DNA from: RGIG5612 sp963599255
Lineage (GTDB): Bacteria > Bacillota > Clostridia > Lachnospirales > Lachnospiraceae
Assembly: GCA_963599255.1 (NCBI GenBank)
Contig: CAVBWS010000006.1
Span: 1 to 64,000 of the forward strand
Direction: 5' to 3'
DNA: 64,000 nucleotides
Numbering within the stretch: the first letter of the stretch is position 1; each line of letters begins with the position of its first letter. The notes below the pieces were generated by a model that saw only the letters and a list, made by a program, of their open reading frames with translations, was not told the DNA's origin and made no database searches. Below are positions 50,641-59,399 of the stretch, piece after piece. The position numbers and the translations under genes are program-made.

Positions 50641-51594
50641 ATGAGAATTAATGTAATGGATTTAAATACTCTTACCAACGGAGACTTGGACTTTTCTGAG
50701 ATAGAAGCGCTCGGTGAGACAAGATTCTATAATGTGCTGCCGGATGATGAGATGATAGAGAAGTGCAAGGATGCTGATGCAATTCTGATCAATAAGGTAT
50801 CGCTCACAAGGCAAGTCATAGAGCAGCTCCCGAGTGTCAGATATATAGGACTTTTTGCCACGGGATATAATAATGTTGATCTGAAGGCTGCTTCCGATCA
50901 TGGCATTGCAGTGGCAAATGTTCCGGGATACAGCACTGATGCGGTCTCCCAGCAGGTATTTTCTTTTATTCTTATGTTTGCTTCAAGCATGCCTTTATAC
51001 AATGACGCAGTGCATAGAGGAGAGTGGATCAATTCTAGGACATTCTCATTCTTTCCATATCCTATAAGTGAGATCGCAGGCAAAATCATCGGTATCGTAG
51101 GATATGGGAACATTGGAAGGAAGGTATCTCAGATAGCAGATGCATTTGGAATGAAAGTAATGATTTATACAAGACGCCACATAGGGGACTGCCCGTATGA
51201 ACAGGTTGATAAAACCAGACTGTTTTCAGAGTCGGATTATCTGTCTCTTAACTGTCCGCTTAATGAGGGTACTGCAAATCTTGTTAACGAAGATACACTT
51301 AAACTAATGAAGCCAACAGCATTTCTGATAAATACTGCAAGAGGCGGTGTCGTAGATCCCAAGGCACTTGCAGATGCACTTAATAAAGGACGGATCGCGG
51401 GTGCAGGAATAGATGTTCTTACAGTTGAACCGATGCCAGCTGACGATTCTCTGTATACAGCGGCAAATTGTATCATCACCCCTCATGTGGGATGGGCAGC
51501 AATTGAATCACGAAGAAGATGCGTCAGCATGGTGGCGGATAATCTTAAATGCTGGATGGAGGGCCACCCTAAGAATATTGTCAATATATTATAA
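50641..51594 (+). CDS. D-2-hydroxyacid dehydrogenase (glycerate dehydrogenase-like)
   Basis: 317-residue NAD(P)-dependent dehydrogenase. The Rossmann motif is GIVGYGNIGRKV, the catalytic Arg is in NTARGGVVD, the Glu region is VEPMPADD and the His is in ITPHVGWAA. The N-terminal half has the LFATGYNNVDL and VPGYSTDAVSQ segments typical of HprA-like glycerate or hydroxypyruvate reductases. A TAGGGAAAT ribosome site precedes the ATG. It is preceded by the structured leader and divergent from the XRE gene, so regulation by either is possible. Exact substrate not determinable. Confidence 0.9.
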   Translation: MRINVMDLNTLTNGDLDFSEIEALGETRFYNVLPDDEMIEKCKDADAILINKVSLTRQVIEQLPSVRYIGLFATGYNNVDLKAASDHGIAVANVPGYSTDAVSQQVFSFILMFASSMPLYNDAVHRGEWINSRTFSFFPYPISEIAGKIIGIVGYGNIGRKVSQIADAFGMKVMIYTRRHIGDCPYEQVDKTRLFSESDYLSLNCPLNEGTANLVNEDTLKLMKPTAFLINTARGGVVDPKALADALNKGRIAGAGIDVLTVEPMPADDSLYTAANCIITPHVGWAAIESRRRCVSMVADNLKCWMEGHPKNIVNIL

Positions 51595-51687
51595 TTCTAT
51601 CTTACGAAAATACCTCTGATTCACCACTCATACAAAGCATGCAGATCCGAGTTGGACTACTGGTTTTGCAAGGGATTTTAATACAAC

Positions 51688-51722
51688 AAGGGTGCCAGAC
51701 TGCTGCTGTATCTGGCACCCTT
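51688..51722. terminator. Bidirectional terminator between dehydrogenase and aminotransferase
   Basis: Perfect 12-bp stem AAGGGTGCCAGA (51688-51699) / TCTGGCACCCTT (51711-51722), 11-nt loop. It sits between two convergent genes; T tracts on both sides are short. Confidence 0.75.
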
Positions 51723-51737
51723 AGCGGTGTTTTTACA

Positions 51738-52919
51738 TTATGATTTTTGAGATTTAAGTATGCCGCTGGCGTCAATTACCTGAATCATTTCATTTAATTC
51801 TTCAACAGGCAGAACAAGGGCAAATCTTACATATCCCTCACCGCAGGAGCCGAAGGCGCTGCCTGGTGTACATAACACACCGGTAGCCTCAAGCAGCTTC
51901 ATGCAGAAGTCTTGAGATGATTCGAATCCTTCCGGTATCTTAACCCATGCGAACATGGTTCCCTTACTGTCGGCCACGTTCCAGCCAATGCTTCTTAAGC
52001 CGCCGCACAGAGCATCTCGTCTGGCCTGATACATCCTGCATTGTTCCTTGACACCCTCAAGCGGGCCTGTAAGGGCTGCAATCGCAGCCTTCTGGATAGG
52101 CAGGAACATACCAAAATCATACTGAGATCGCAGGAGCTTCATGGCATCAATGATCTCCTTATTGCCGATTACAAATGATATTCTTGCACCTGTAACATTA
52201 AATGATTTCGACAGCGAGAAGAACTCGATTCCCTGTTCCTTGGCACCCTTATGATTCAAGAAGGATCCGCCATAATTTCCGTCATAGATAATGTCAGAGT
52301 AGGCGTTATCATGAACTACAATAATATTGTATTTGCGGGCAAATGCCAGAAGCTCTTCGTAAAATTCATCAGGAGCAACGGCACATACAGGATTATACGG
52401 ATAAGATACCATGATATATTTGGCTCTCTTAGCAATATCCTCCGGTATGTCTGAAAATTTAGGCAGAAAATCATTTTCTTCCTTAAGTTCATAGAAATAT
52501 AATTCAGCATCGCCTAAATAAGCCCCAACTTCAAAAATCGGATAACCGGGATTAGGAAGCAGTACTACATCGCCAGAGTTGCACAGAGCTAATCCCAGGT
52601 GTGCAACTCCTTCCTGAGAGCCGCTGACAGACATGATCTCATCAGGAGTAATGTCAACATTAAACCTTTTTTTATAATATTTAACCACTGCATCAAGCAT
52701 CTCAGGGGTATCTCGCAGTGCGTAGTGCCAGTTCTCCGGGTCAGCCGCTGCGTCAATTAATGCCTGCTGCACGTGAGGCGCCACCGGAAAATCCGGCGTG
52801 CCGATGAAGAGGTTATACATCTTACGACCTGTTTTAAGGAATTCTTCCTTCTTCTCATTTAAGGCTGCAAAAATGCCTGTCTGGAAGTGATTTAATCTGT
52901 CTGCTTTTTCTATTACCAT
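51738..52919 (-). CDS. Class I/II PLP-dependent aminotransferase
   Basis: 393 residues, fold type I. Features: LFIGTPDFPVAPHV, the conserved SYPYNPVCA segment, a DNAYSDI loop that contacts PLP, SLSKSFN with the Schiff-base Lys, and ARISFVIG with the Arg. The N-terminus VIEKADRLNHFQTGIFAALN is characteristic of a large Clostridia group close to LL-diaminopimelate and alanine-type aminotransferases. Substrate cannot be fixed. Minus strand; guaA lies upstream in the same direction after its own terminator. Confidence 0.9.
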   Translation of the reverse strand: MVIEKADRLNHFQTGIFAALNEKKEEFLKTGRKMYNLFIGTPDFPVAPHVQQALIDAAADPENWHYALRDTPEMLDAVVKYYKKRFNVDITPDEIMSVSGSQEGVAHLGLALCNSGDVVLLPNPGYPIFEVGAYLGDAELYFYELKEENDFLPKFSDIPEDIAKRAKYIMVSYPYNPVCAVAPDEFYEELLAFARKYNIIVVHDNAYSDIIYDGNYGGSFLNHKGAKEQGIEFFSLSKSFNVTGARISFVIGNKEIIDAMKLLRSQYDFGMFLPIQKAAIAALTGPLEGVKEQCRMYQARRDALCGGLRSIGWNVADSKGTMFAWVKIPEGFESSQDFCMKLLEATGVLCTPGSAFGSCGEGYVRFALVLPVEELNEMIQVIDASGILKSQKS

Positions 52920-52961
52920 TGTTCTATGCCCTTATACTAATAAAAATTATAATTACAAAAT

Positions 52962-53006
52962 TTAAATCATTCTTAGAAATTACAAGCACCTCTAAGAATG
53001 ATTTAA
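52962..53006 (-). terminator. guaA terminator
   Basis: Perfect 16-bp stem TTAAATCATTCTTAGA (52962-52977) / TCTAAGAATGATTTAA (52991-53006), followed on the minus strand by a short T run (ATTTTG). It lies 33 bp after the guaA stop. Confidence 0.75.
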
Positions 53007-53038
53007 GAAAATTCATCTGATTATAAGTAAGTTATATG

Positions 53039-54571
53039 TTATTCCCACTCAACTGTTCCTGGCGGTTTCTGGGTGATGTCGTATACAACTCTGTTAACAT
53101 GGTCAACCTCGTTGATGATCCTGTTGGAGATCCTTCCCAGCAGATCATACGGGATCTTGGCCCAGTCAGCTGTCATGAAGTCATCGGTTGTGACTGCACG
53201 GATGGCGATAAGCTCATCATATGTTCTGTGATCTCCCATAACGCCAACTGTCTTAACCCCCGGAAGAACTGCGAAGAATTGAGCCAGGTTCTCACTGTAG
53301 CCGGACTTAGCGACTTCATCTCTTAATACCCAGTCGGCTTCTTGTAAGATCTTGATCTTCTCAGCAGTAATCTCACCAATGACACGGACACCCAGTCCAG
53401 GACCCGGGAATGGCTGCCTCCATACGAGGTCATGCGGAAGACCCAGCTTCTCACCGACTTTTCTGACTTCATCCTTGAACAGATCCTTAAGGGGCTCGAT
53501 TATGCCGTCAAATGTAATATCAGAAGGCATTGCAACCTGATTATGATGAGTCTTGATCTTAGCTGCATCGCCTTTACCGCTTTCAATGCGGTCAGGGTAA
53601 ATAGTTCCCTGAGCGAAGAATCCGCCGTTATATCTGTCTCGGATTTCATCCCAGAATACTTTATAGAATTCGGTTCCTATGATATGACGCTTATCCTCAG
53701 GGTCAACTGCGCCCTTAAGCTTTTCAAGAAAGACTTCCTGGCAGTTAACACGAACGAAATTCATATCAAATAATTTGGTAAATGTTTCTTCGACGAAGTC
53801 GCCTTCATCCTTCCTCATAAGACCTTGGTCTACGAATACGCATGTTAATTGCTTGCCGATGGCCTTAGAGAGAAGAGCAGCGGCAACTGATGAGTCAACA
53901 CCACCTGACAGACCTAAGATTACGCCCTTGTCACCGATTGTTTCACGAAGTTCAGCAACAGTATCTTCAATGAAGCTTTCCATAACCCAGTCACCGGCGC
54001 ATTCACATACCTTATACAGGAAGTTGTAGAGCAGCTGCTTGCCATATTCAGAATGTGTAACTTCCGGATGATATTGAACTGCGTAAATCTTCTTGGCAGC
54101 ATTTTCCATTGAAGCGCAAGGACATTTGTCCGTTGTACCTGTAAGAGTGAAGCCCTCAGGGAGCTTACTTACATAGTCAGTGTGGCTCATCCATACAATG
54201 CTGTCTGACGGGATATCTGAGTAAATAAGCGAATTAGAAGCGTGCAGATTTATCATGCCATATTCAGAGCTTCCTTCAGCGCTTTCAACGGTGCCGCCTG
54301 CCATATATGCTATAAGCTGGCATCCGTAGCAAATACCGAGAATAGGAATGCCGGCATCCAAAATGGCCGGATCGAAATGCGGTGATGACATGTCATAAAC
54401 ACTGTTAGGGCCCCCGGTGAAGATAATGCCTTTATATCCGGCAGCCATGATCTCATCCACTGTTATCTTATTATAAGGCACAATTTCAGCATATACGTGG
54501 TGATCACGTACACGGCGGGCAATGAGCTGGTTATACTGACCGCCAAAATCCAATACTAAAACTTTTTCCAT
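53039..54571 (-). CDS. guaA: GMP synthase (glutamine-hydrolysing)
   Basis: 510 residues, single-chain. N-terminal class I glutaminase (1-190) with nucleophile C81 in GICYGCQLI and the His/Glu pair in QYHPEVTHSE. ATP-pyrophosphatase domain with the P-loop GLSGGVDSSV. C-terminal dimerisation domain with RQPFPGPGLGVRVIG and ITQKPPGTVEWE. Converts XMP to GMP. A TAGGAGAC ribosome site precedes the ATG at 54571. Downstream of purA and purB on the same strand. Confidence 0.98.
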   Translation of the reverse strand: MEKVLVLDFGGQYNQLIARRVRDHHVYAEIVPYNKITVDEIMAAGYKGIIFTGGPNSVYDMSSPHFDPAILDAGIPILGICYGCQLIAYMAGGTVESAEGSSEYGMINLHASNSLIYSDIPSDSIVWMSHTDYVSKLPEGFTLTGTTDKCPCASMENAAKKIYAVQYHPEVTHSEYGKQLLYNFLYKVCECAGDWVMESFIEDTVAELRETIGDKGVILGLSGGVDSSVAAALLSKAIGKQLTCVFVDQGLMRKDEGDFVEETFTKLFDMNFVRVNCQEVFLEKLKGAVDPEDKRHIIGTEFYKVFWDEIRDRYNGGFFAQGTIYPDRIESGKGDAAKIKTHHNQVAMPSDITFDGIIEPLKDLFKDEVRKVGEKLGLPHDLVWRQPFPGPGLGVRVIGEITAEKIKILQEADWVLRDEVAKSGYSENLAQFFAVLPGVKTVGVMGDHRTYDELIAIRAVTTDDFMTADWAKIPYDLLGRISNRIINEVDHVNRVVYDITQKPPGTVEWE

Positions 54572-54607
54572 AATGTCTCCTAGATCTTTTATAAGTTTTC
54601 AGACAGC

Positions 54608-54648
54608 GGCTGCGCAGGCAGGACGATACCCTGCATAGCTGCGCAGCC
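54608..54648. other. G/C-rich hairpin in the purB-guaA gap
   Basis: GGCTGCGCAG (54608-54617) / CTGCGCAGCC (54639-54648), with an inner GCAGG/CCTGC stem. No T tract on the minus strand. It may stabilise the purB 3' end or separate it from guaA. The gap has no purine-riboswitch-like core that I can see. Confidence 0.6.
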
Positions 54649-54708
54649 ATTAATTTATATACAGTCCCGCTGCCTACAGGCTGCAGGAGTTGCTGAAGTT
54701 ATTTTTTA

Positions 54709-56124
54709 TCATAATGAAATTTCTGCAGTCTCTTTCTTAATGCCTGCGATCAGAGGCTTAACCTTGGCCAGGAATGCGTCTACCTGAGCAGGGCAGCGTC
54801 CGATGTATGCACTTGGATTAAGAGTCTCCGTCAGTTCCTCTTCGGTCATATTAAATGCCGGTTCAGCAGCAAGGAGTGAGAGCAGATTACATGGCAGACC
54901 GTTCTTCATGTTTGCCGTCGCCTTCATAGAACATTCACGTATGATCTCATGCAGTTCCTGACGATTGCCGCCGCGGCGAACGCCTTCCATCATGATATTT
55001 TCTGTTGCAATGAAAGGAAGATATTCATTAACTGTTCTTTCAACAATCTTCTCATTAACAACAAGTCCGTCAGATACATTCTGTGCCAGACGAAGTATGG
55101 CATCAGCGCACAGAAATCCTTCAGGAAGAGAGATCCTTCTGTTGGCTGAATCGTCAAGTGTACGCTCAAGCCACTGAACAGAGGCTGTCATAGGGGCATT
55201 GGCTGCGTCAGCCATAAGATAACGTGCCAACGAACAGATACGTTCAGAACGCATAGGATTTCTCTTATACGGCATAGCAGATGATCCAATCTGATTCTTT
55301 TCAAATGGTTCTTCCACCTGTCTGTCATGCTGCAGCAAGCGGATATCATTAGCCATACGATAGCAGCTCTGAGCGATAGAACTTAATACATTAAGAATGC
55401 GGCTGTCGAGCTTTCTCGGATATGTCTGCCCGCATACATCAAACATCTTATTGAAGCCGAATTCTGAGCAGATCTGACGATTCATTTTCATGATCTTATC
55501 TTCGTCATTATCGAAGAGTTCCATGAAGCTGGCTTCCGTACCTGTGGTGCCGCGGCATCCCAACATAGGAATATGCTCGGTAACGAAGTCTAGCTCCTCC
55601 AGGTCGGTAACGAAATCCTGCATCCATAAGGATGCGCGTTTGCCTACCGTAACTAATTGAGCCGGCTGGTAATGAGTATATCCCAGAGTAGGAAGAGCCT
55701 TATATTTGTCAGCAAAATCTGCCAGATTAGCGATAACCTTGAGAAGTTCACCTCTTAAATACTTAAGTGCATCTCTGTAGATGATAATATCAGCATTGTC
55801 TGTTACATAGCAGCTGGTAGCCCCTAAGTGAATAATACCTGCGGCTGACGGTGCAACTTTGCCGTATGTATATACATGAGCCATAACATCGTGGCGGACT
55901 TCCTTCTCACGCTGTGCTGCACACTCAAAGTCGATCTCGTCGATGTGTTCTTCAAGTTCTTTGATCTGCGCTTCTGTGACCGGCAGGCCTAAATTGTGTT
56001 CAGCTCTTGCAAGGGCGATCCAGAGTCTTCTCCAGGTTTTGATCCTGGTTTCGGCAGAGAAGAGCTCCAGCATATAAGCAGAAGCATATCTTGAAGACAG
56101 AGGGGATTCGTATTTATTAGTCAT
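54709..56124 (-). CDS. purB: Adenylosuccinate lyase
   Basis: 471 residues of the fumarase/aspartase superfamily. It cleaves SAICAR and adenylosuccinate in purine synthesis. Signature segment GSSAMPYKRNPMRSERI is present, with HLGATSCYVTDNAD, YTHYQPAQLVTVGKRA and the helical tetramer-forming C-terminus. AAGGATATTTTC precedes the ATG. It starts 29 bp after purA, so purA-purB are probably one transcript that may continue into guaA. Confidence 0.97.
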   Translation of the reverse strand: MTNKYESPLSSRYASAYMLELFSAETRIKTWRRLWIALARAEHNLGLPVTEAQIKELEEHIDEIDFECAAQREKEVRHDVMAHVYTYGKVAPSAAGIIHLGATSCYVTDNADIIIYRDALKYLRGELLKVIANLADFADKYKALPTLGYTHYQPAQLVTVGKRASLWMQDFVTDLEELDFVTEHIPMLGCRGTTGTEASFMELFDNDEDKIMKMNRQICSEFGFNKMFDVCGQTYPRKLDSRILNVLSSIAQSCYRMANDIRLLQHDRQVEEPFEKNQIGSSAMPYKRNPMRSERICSLARYLMADAANAPMTASVQWLERTLDDSANRRISLPEGFLCADAILRLAQNVSDGLVVNEKIVERTVNEYLPFIATENIMMEGVRRGGNRQELHEIIRECSMKATANMKNGLPCNLLSLLAAEPAFNMTEEELTETLNPSAYIGRCPAQVDAFLAKVKPLIAGIKKETAEISL

Positions 56125-56153
56125 GAAAATATCCTTTCATAATATGCAGAGAT

Positions 56154-57434
56154 TTATTTGTCGCGCTTAATATATGAATCTCTTTCCGGTCCTACGGATA
56201 CATATGTGATGTGGCATCCGATGGCTTTTTCTATCATAAGAACATAATCCTGTGCAGCCTTAGGCAGGTCATCCCATTTGCGAACGCCTGAAATATCTGT
56301 ACCCCAGCCGTCAACATATTCGATAACCGGCTTAGCATCGTTAAGTGCAGCAGGGAATGGGAATTCGTCTGTCTGCTGTCCGTTTAATATATAGTGTGAG
56401 CATACAGGAATCTTGTCCATGTAGCTTAATACATCCAGCTTGGTAAGTGCGATATCCGTAGCACCCTGAACCTCGACACCATAACGAGTAGCAACAAGAT
56501 CGATCGGTCCCACACGACGAGGACGACCTGTCTTGGCACCGTATTCGCCGCCAGCTTCTCTTAATTTATCAGCCTCCTCGCCGAACCATTCGCAGGTAAA
56601 CGGACCTTCGCCTACGCAGGTTGAATAAGCTTTTACAACGCCTATAATTGTGTCAATTTTAGCAGATGTAAGACCTGAACCTACAGGTGCATATGCAGCA
56701 ATTGCATTTGATGAAGTTGTATATGGGAAAATTCCGTAGTCGAGATCTCTTAATGAGCCTAACTGAGCTTCGAAGAGAATACGCTTGCCTTCTTTCTGAG
56801 ACTTACGAAGGAAACTTCCTGTATCGCAAATGAATGGTTTTAATTTTTTACCAAATTCGTTAAGCCAGTTCATGATCTGCTCAAGAGTATAAGGCTTGGC
56901 ATGGTAAACCTGTGTAAGAGTAAGGTTCTTCCATTCCATTATGTCTGCAATGCGGGATTTAAGATATTCAGGGTAGAACAATTCGCCGGCCTGGATGGTC
57001 TTCTTCTGATATTTATCAGAGTAGAATGGAGCGATGCCCTGCTTAGTTGAGCCGTACTTTTTATCCTTAAGTCTGGCTTCTTCAAGCCCGTCCAGATCTC
57101 TGTGCCATGGAAGAAGCAGTGATGCACGGTCGCTTATTCTGAAGTTTTCAGGTGTAAGTTTGATGCCCTGTGACATTACTGTGCTCATTTCATTCCACAG
57201 GTTTTCCATGTCTACAGCGACACCATTTCCGAGAATGTTAACAACTCCCGGACGGAAAATACCTGATGGCAGAAGATGCAGTGCGAATTTGCCATATTCA
57301 TTCTCAACTGTGTGTCCGGCATTGCCGCCGCCCTGATAACGTATAACGATATCAGCGTCTTGCGTGAGAAGGTCAACCATACGTCCCTTTCCTTCATCAC
57401 CCCAGTTAATTCCTACAATTGCGCTATTTGACAT
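56154..57434 (-). CDS. purA: Adenylosuccinate synthetase
   Basis: 426 residues. Makes adenylosuccinate from IMP and aspartate with GTP. The N-terminal phosphate loop is GINWGDEGKGRM; GGGNAGHT, STKQGIAPFY, EAQLGSLRDLDYG, TSSNAIAAYA and TGRPRRVGPIDL follow. I chose the ATG at 57434 behind AAGGAGAC; an in-frame start at 57488 adds an untypical extension. First gene of the purA-purB-(guaA) block. The gap upstream carries hairpin copy 3. Confidence 0.97.
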   Translation of the reverse strand: MSNSAIVGINWGDEGKGRMVDLLTQDADIVIRYQGGGNAGHTVENEYGKFALHLLPSGIFRPGVVNILGNGVAVDMENLWNEMSTVMSQGIKLTPENFRISDRASLLLPWHRDLDGLEEARLKDKKYGSTKQGIAPFYSDKYQKKTIQAGELFYPEYLKSRIADIMEWKNLTLTQVYHAKPYTLEQIMNWLNEFGKKLKPFICDTGSFLRKSQKEGKRILFEAQLGSLRDLDYGIFPYTTSSNAIAAYAPVGSGLTSAKIDTIIGVVKAYSTCVGEGPFTCEWFGEEADKLREAGGEYGAKTGRPRRVGPIDLVATRYGVEVQGATDIALTKLDVLSYMDKIPVCSHYILNGQQTDEFPFPAALNDAKPVIEYVDGWGTDISGVRKWDDLPKAAQDYVLMIEKAIGCHITYVSVGPERDSYIKRDK

Positions 57435-57845
57435 AATAGTCTCCTTACCAGATATTCCGGATCGCAGATAATTCTCCGCAAACATCAAAAAACATCTGCA
57501 TCAAATGCAAATGAAGCGATATGCGTTCATCTTAGTCCGAAAATCTAAAATTATTAACATAACAATATGTGACATAAAAAATCATGCCATTACAGTTTGT
57601 AAAATCAATTGCGTAAGATAGAGAACTTGGTAAAAGATTTTACGCTTTATAATAGCATGATGTTGTAGGATTTTCTATAAATAGTTCTACAAAAGTAGAA
57701 GAAAATATTTACACGACATAATAAGTTTTGTCTAAATGCTCTCATACAGGGATGGCGCAGACCACTGTTCGAAAACGCCTACGCTGATTGTTTTCTCGCA
57801 GTGGTCTGCGCCATCCTGGCATAAAAATGCTTTAATACATAGAAT
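57435..57845. other. Gap upstream of purA
   Basis: 411 bp without a gene. It holds the purA promoter region on the minus strand (A/T-rich, 57500-57720, with several TATTAT/TATAAA-like words but no clear -35/-10 pair) and dispersed hairpin copy 3 at 57751-57815. I find no purine riboswitch. Confidence 0.5.
57751..57815. repeat. Dispersed hairpin element, copy 3 (inverted)
   Basis: Arms 57751-57776 and 57790-57815 around 57777-57789, which is the reverse complement of AATCAGCGTAGGC. The outer 17 bp GATGGCGCAGACCACTG / CAGTGGTCTGCGCCATC are perfect. It is 31 bp past the stop of the TSCPD gene. Confidence 0.8.
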
Positions 57846-58100
57846 TTATTTAAGGGCGTTATATGCTTCCCTTACGGCGATTGCCAGCTGATCAGCGCAG
57901 GATGTGGGTTTCATACCGCAGAGATTCCCTTTTAATTTGCTCTCAATGTAATCAACTGTACATCCGTCCACAAGCTTAGAGATGGCATTAAGATTGCCAT
58001 TGCATCCGCCGATGAATTCCACATTGCTTATGACATCTCCGTTAATATCGAAGTTAATGACCTGTGAGCAGACGCCTTTGGTTTTATAACTGTATCTCAC
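57846..58100 (-). CDS. TSCPD domain-containing protein
   Basis: 84 residues. The whole length is a TSCPD domain, the small cysteine-containing fold also found at the end of some class II ribonucleotide reductases: YSYKTKGVCSQVINFDINGD, VEFIGGCNGNL, LKGNLCGMKPTSCADQL. Function is unsettled; the conserved Cys pattern suggests metal or redox chemistry. I place the start at the GTG at 58100, preceded by AAAGGAGG; the longer frame from 58235 has no ribosome site and crosses the promoter. Monocistronic. Confidence 0.85.
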   Translation of the reverse strand: MRYSYKTKGVCSQVINFDINGDVISNVEFIGGCNGNLNAISKLVDGCTVDYIESKLKGNLCGMKPTSCADQLAIAVREAYNALK

Positions 58101-58433
58101 TGTGATTCCTCCTTTATGCTGCAGGATAAATACAAGTCCTGAAGCGTTATATTTCATTATTGTTGTATATGTATTTATATTAGTTCGTGGGGGATTTTTC
58201 AAGATGAATTTTTGAAAGTCATTAGTTGCTTGCATGGTATGAATTGCTGCCGATGCGCTTTAGGACACGTGTCGGTCTTGACCGGGTATTGAACTCTGTG
58301 ATAAAAAATATTGGTGATTTTACAACTGACTGCAATATGCGATGTAGTATTTGCCATCATAAAAACGTGATGAGAACACAGCCGAATCTTAAGTCAGTAC
58401 AGCTTTTAGAAAAGGCAGACGAGGTTATATATT
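58101..58433. other. Divergent TSCPD / TraX gap
   Basis: 333 bp. The minus-strand promoter of the TSCPD gene is clear (58174-58202). A weak plus-strand candidate, TTGACC (58278-58283) and GATAAA (58300-58305), could serve traX. A plus-strand open frame ends at 58441 with cysteines (CSICHH) but lacks a start with a ribosome site, and I do not call it. Confidence 0.45.
58174..58202 (-). promoter_or_regulatory. Promoter of the TSCPD gene
   Basis: Minus strand: TTGAAA (58202-58197), 17-bp spacer, TATAAA (58179-58174). Predicted start about 66 nt before the GTG. Confidence 0.7.
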
Positions 58434-59243
58434 ATGAATAATTCTTCAAAAGGAATATCTGCAGCAGTGCTTAAAAATATTGCGCTGCTTACCATGACAC
58501 TGGATCATGTGACCGGAGTCGTATATGTGAAATATCTGTACACGCAGGGTGTACATAGCATATACAGCGATGATCTCTATATGCTGGGCAGGATAATAGG
58601 AAGAATTGCATTTGTGTTGTATGCATTTATGCTTGCGGAGGGTGCATTTAAAACGAGAAATAAAGTCAAATACGCAGGAAGGCTTCTGCTTCTTGCAGTT
58701 ATTTCGATAGTTCCGCACAGCTATGCAATGGCTGACAAATGGTTTAACCCGTCAGATATGAATATATTCTTCCTTCTGTTTACGGGGCTTATAACTATCT
58801 ATGGTTATCAATGGCTGAAAGATAATATAAAAAGCGGATTCTTGTCTGTATTATGCCGCCTTATCCTGGTTGCAGCGGCATGCTTTGTATCCCTGAAACT
58901 TCATTTCGAATACGGAATGATGGGAATACTTTTGATCATGACATTTTATATATTTAAAGACAGCTTCGTTAAGACGGCCATATTCGGAACACTTGTTATG
59001 TCAGTAGGGTATATGGCTCATGTTATCCTGCAGACGGATGTGATTAATTGGTTCTCACGTCACAGCGATAATCTGATACAATCACTGATCAATATTGATA
59101 AGATCCAGATATACGGCCTGCTGGCATTTCCGCTTATATATTTCTATAATGGGCAGAAGGGAAGGCAGCTGCCGAAATATTTCTATTATTTCTTCTATCC
59201 GGTTCACCTGGGAATTCTTGCGATTATAAAGATGTGTATGTAA
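58434..59243 (+). CDS. TraX family integral membrane protein
   Basis: 269 residues with about seven to eight TM helices. The N-terminus KNIALLTMTLDHV and LGRIIGRIAFVLYAFMLAEG, then FNPSDMNIFFLLF and PLIYFYNGQKG, are typical of the TraX family, named after a conjugative-pilin acetylase but widespread in Firmicutes as putative membrane acyltransferases. No conjugation genes are nearby, so an envelope-modification role is more likely than pilin acetylation. Ribosome site is weak (GACGAGG). Confidence 0.85.
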   Translation: MNNSSKGISAAVLKNIALLTMTLDHVTGVVYVKYLYTQGVHSIYSDDLYMLGRIIGRIAFVLYAFMLAEGAFKTRNKVKYAGRLLLLAVISIVPHSYAMADKWFNPSDMNIFFLLFTGLITIYGYQWLKDNIKSGFLSVLCRLILVAAACFVSLKLHFEYGMMGILLIMTFYIFKDSFVKTAIFGTLVMSVGYMAHVILQTDVINWFSRHSDNLIQSLINIDKIQIYGLLAFPLIYFYNGQKGRQLPKYFYYFFYPVHLGILAIIKMCM

Positions 59244-59278
59244 AAATTTAATTAAGATATGTAGATTGAAATGCATTG

Positions 59279-59391
59279 CGGCGCGGCTGTAAAACTTCAT
59301 TGACCAAGCTGGGACGGCGCAGCCACTATGAGAAAACAATTAGCGTAGGCGTTTTCTCATAGTGGCTGCTATGCCGAGGTTCACAGCGCGG
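59279..59391. repeat. Dispersed hairpin element, copy 4
   Basis: Perfect 19-bp arms GCAGCCACTATGAGAAAAC (59319-59337) and 59351-59369, loop AATTAGCGTAGGC (59338-59350). Compared with the other copies, the changed bases in the stem are paired on both sides. The right flank has CCGAGGTTCAC (59374-59384) as in copy 1, and an outer CGCG-type stem. It lies between the convergent traX and L,D-transpeptidase genes. Confidence 0.85.
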
Positions 59392-59399
59392 GATAGAAA

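Noticed and set aside
54572..54708. Purine riboswitch ahead of guaA
   Set aside because: No conserved purine-aptamer junction sequence on the minus strand; only a G/C-rich hairpin.
58226..58441. Plus-strand ORF with CSICHH upstream of traX
   Set aside because: TTG start without a ribosome site, overlapping traX by 8 bp and crossing a possible promoter; composition not convincing.
58434..59243. Conjugative element suggested by TraX
   Set aside because: No relaxase, type IV secretion or integrase gene nearby; TraX homologues are common chromosomal genes in Firmicutes.
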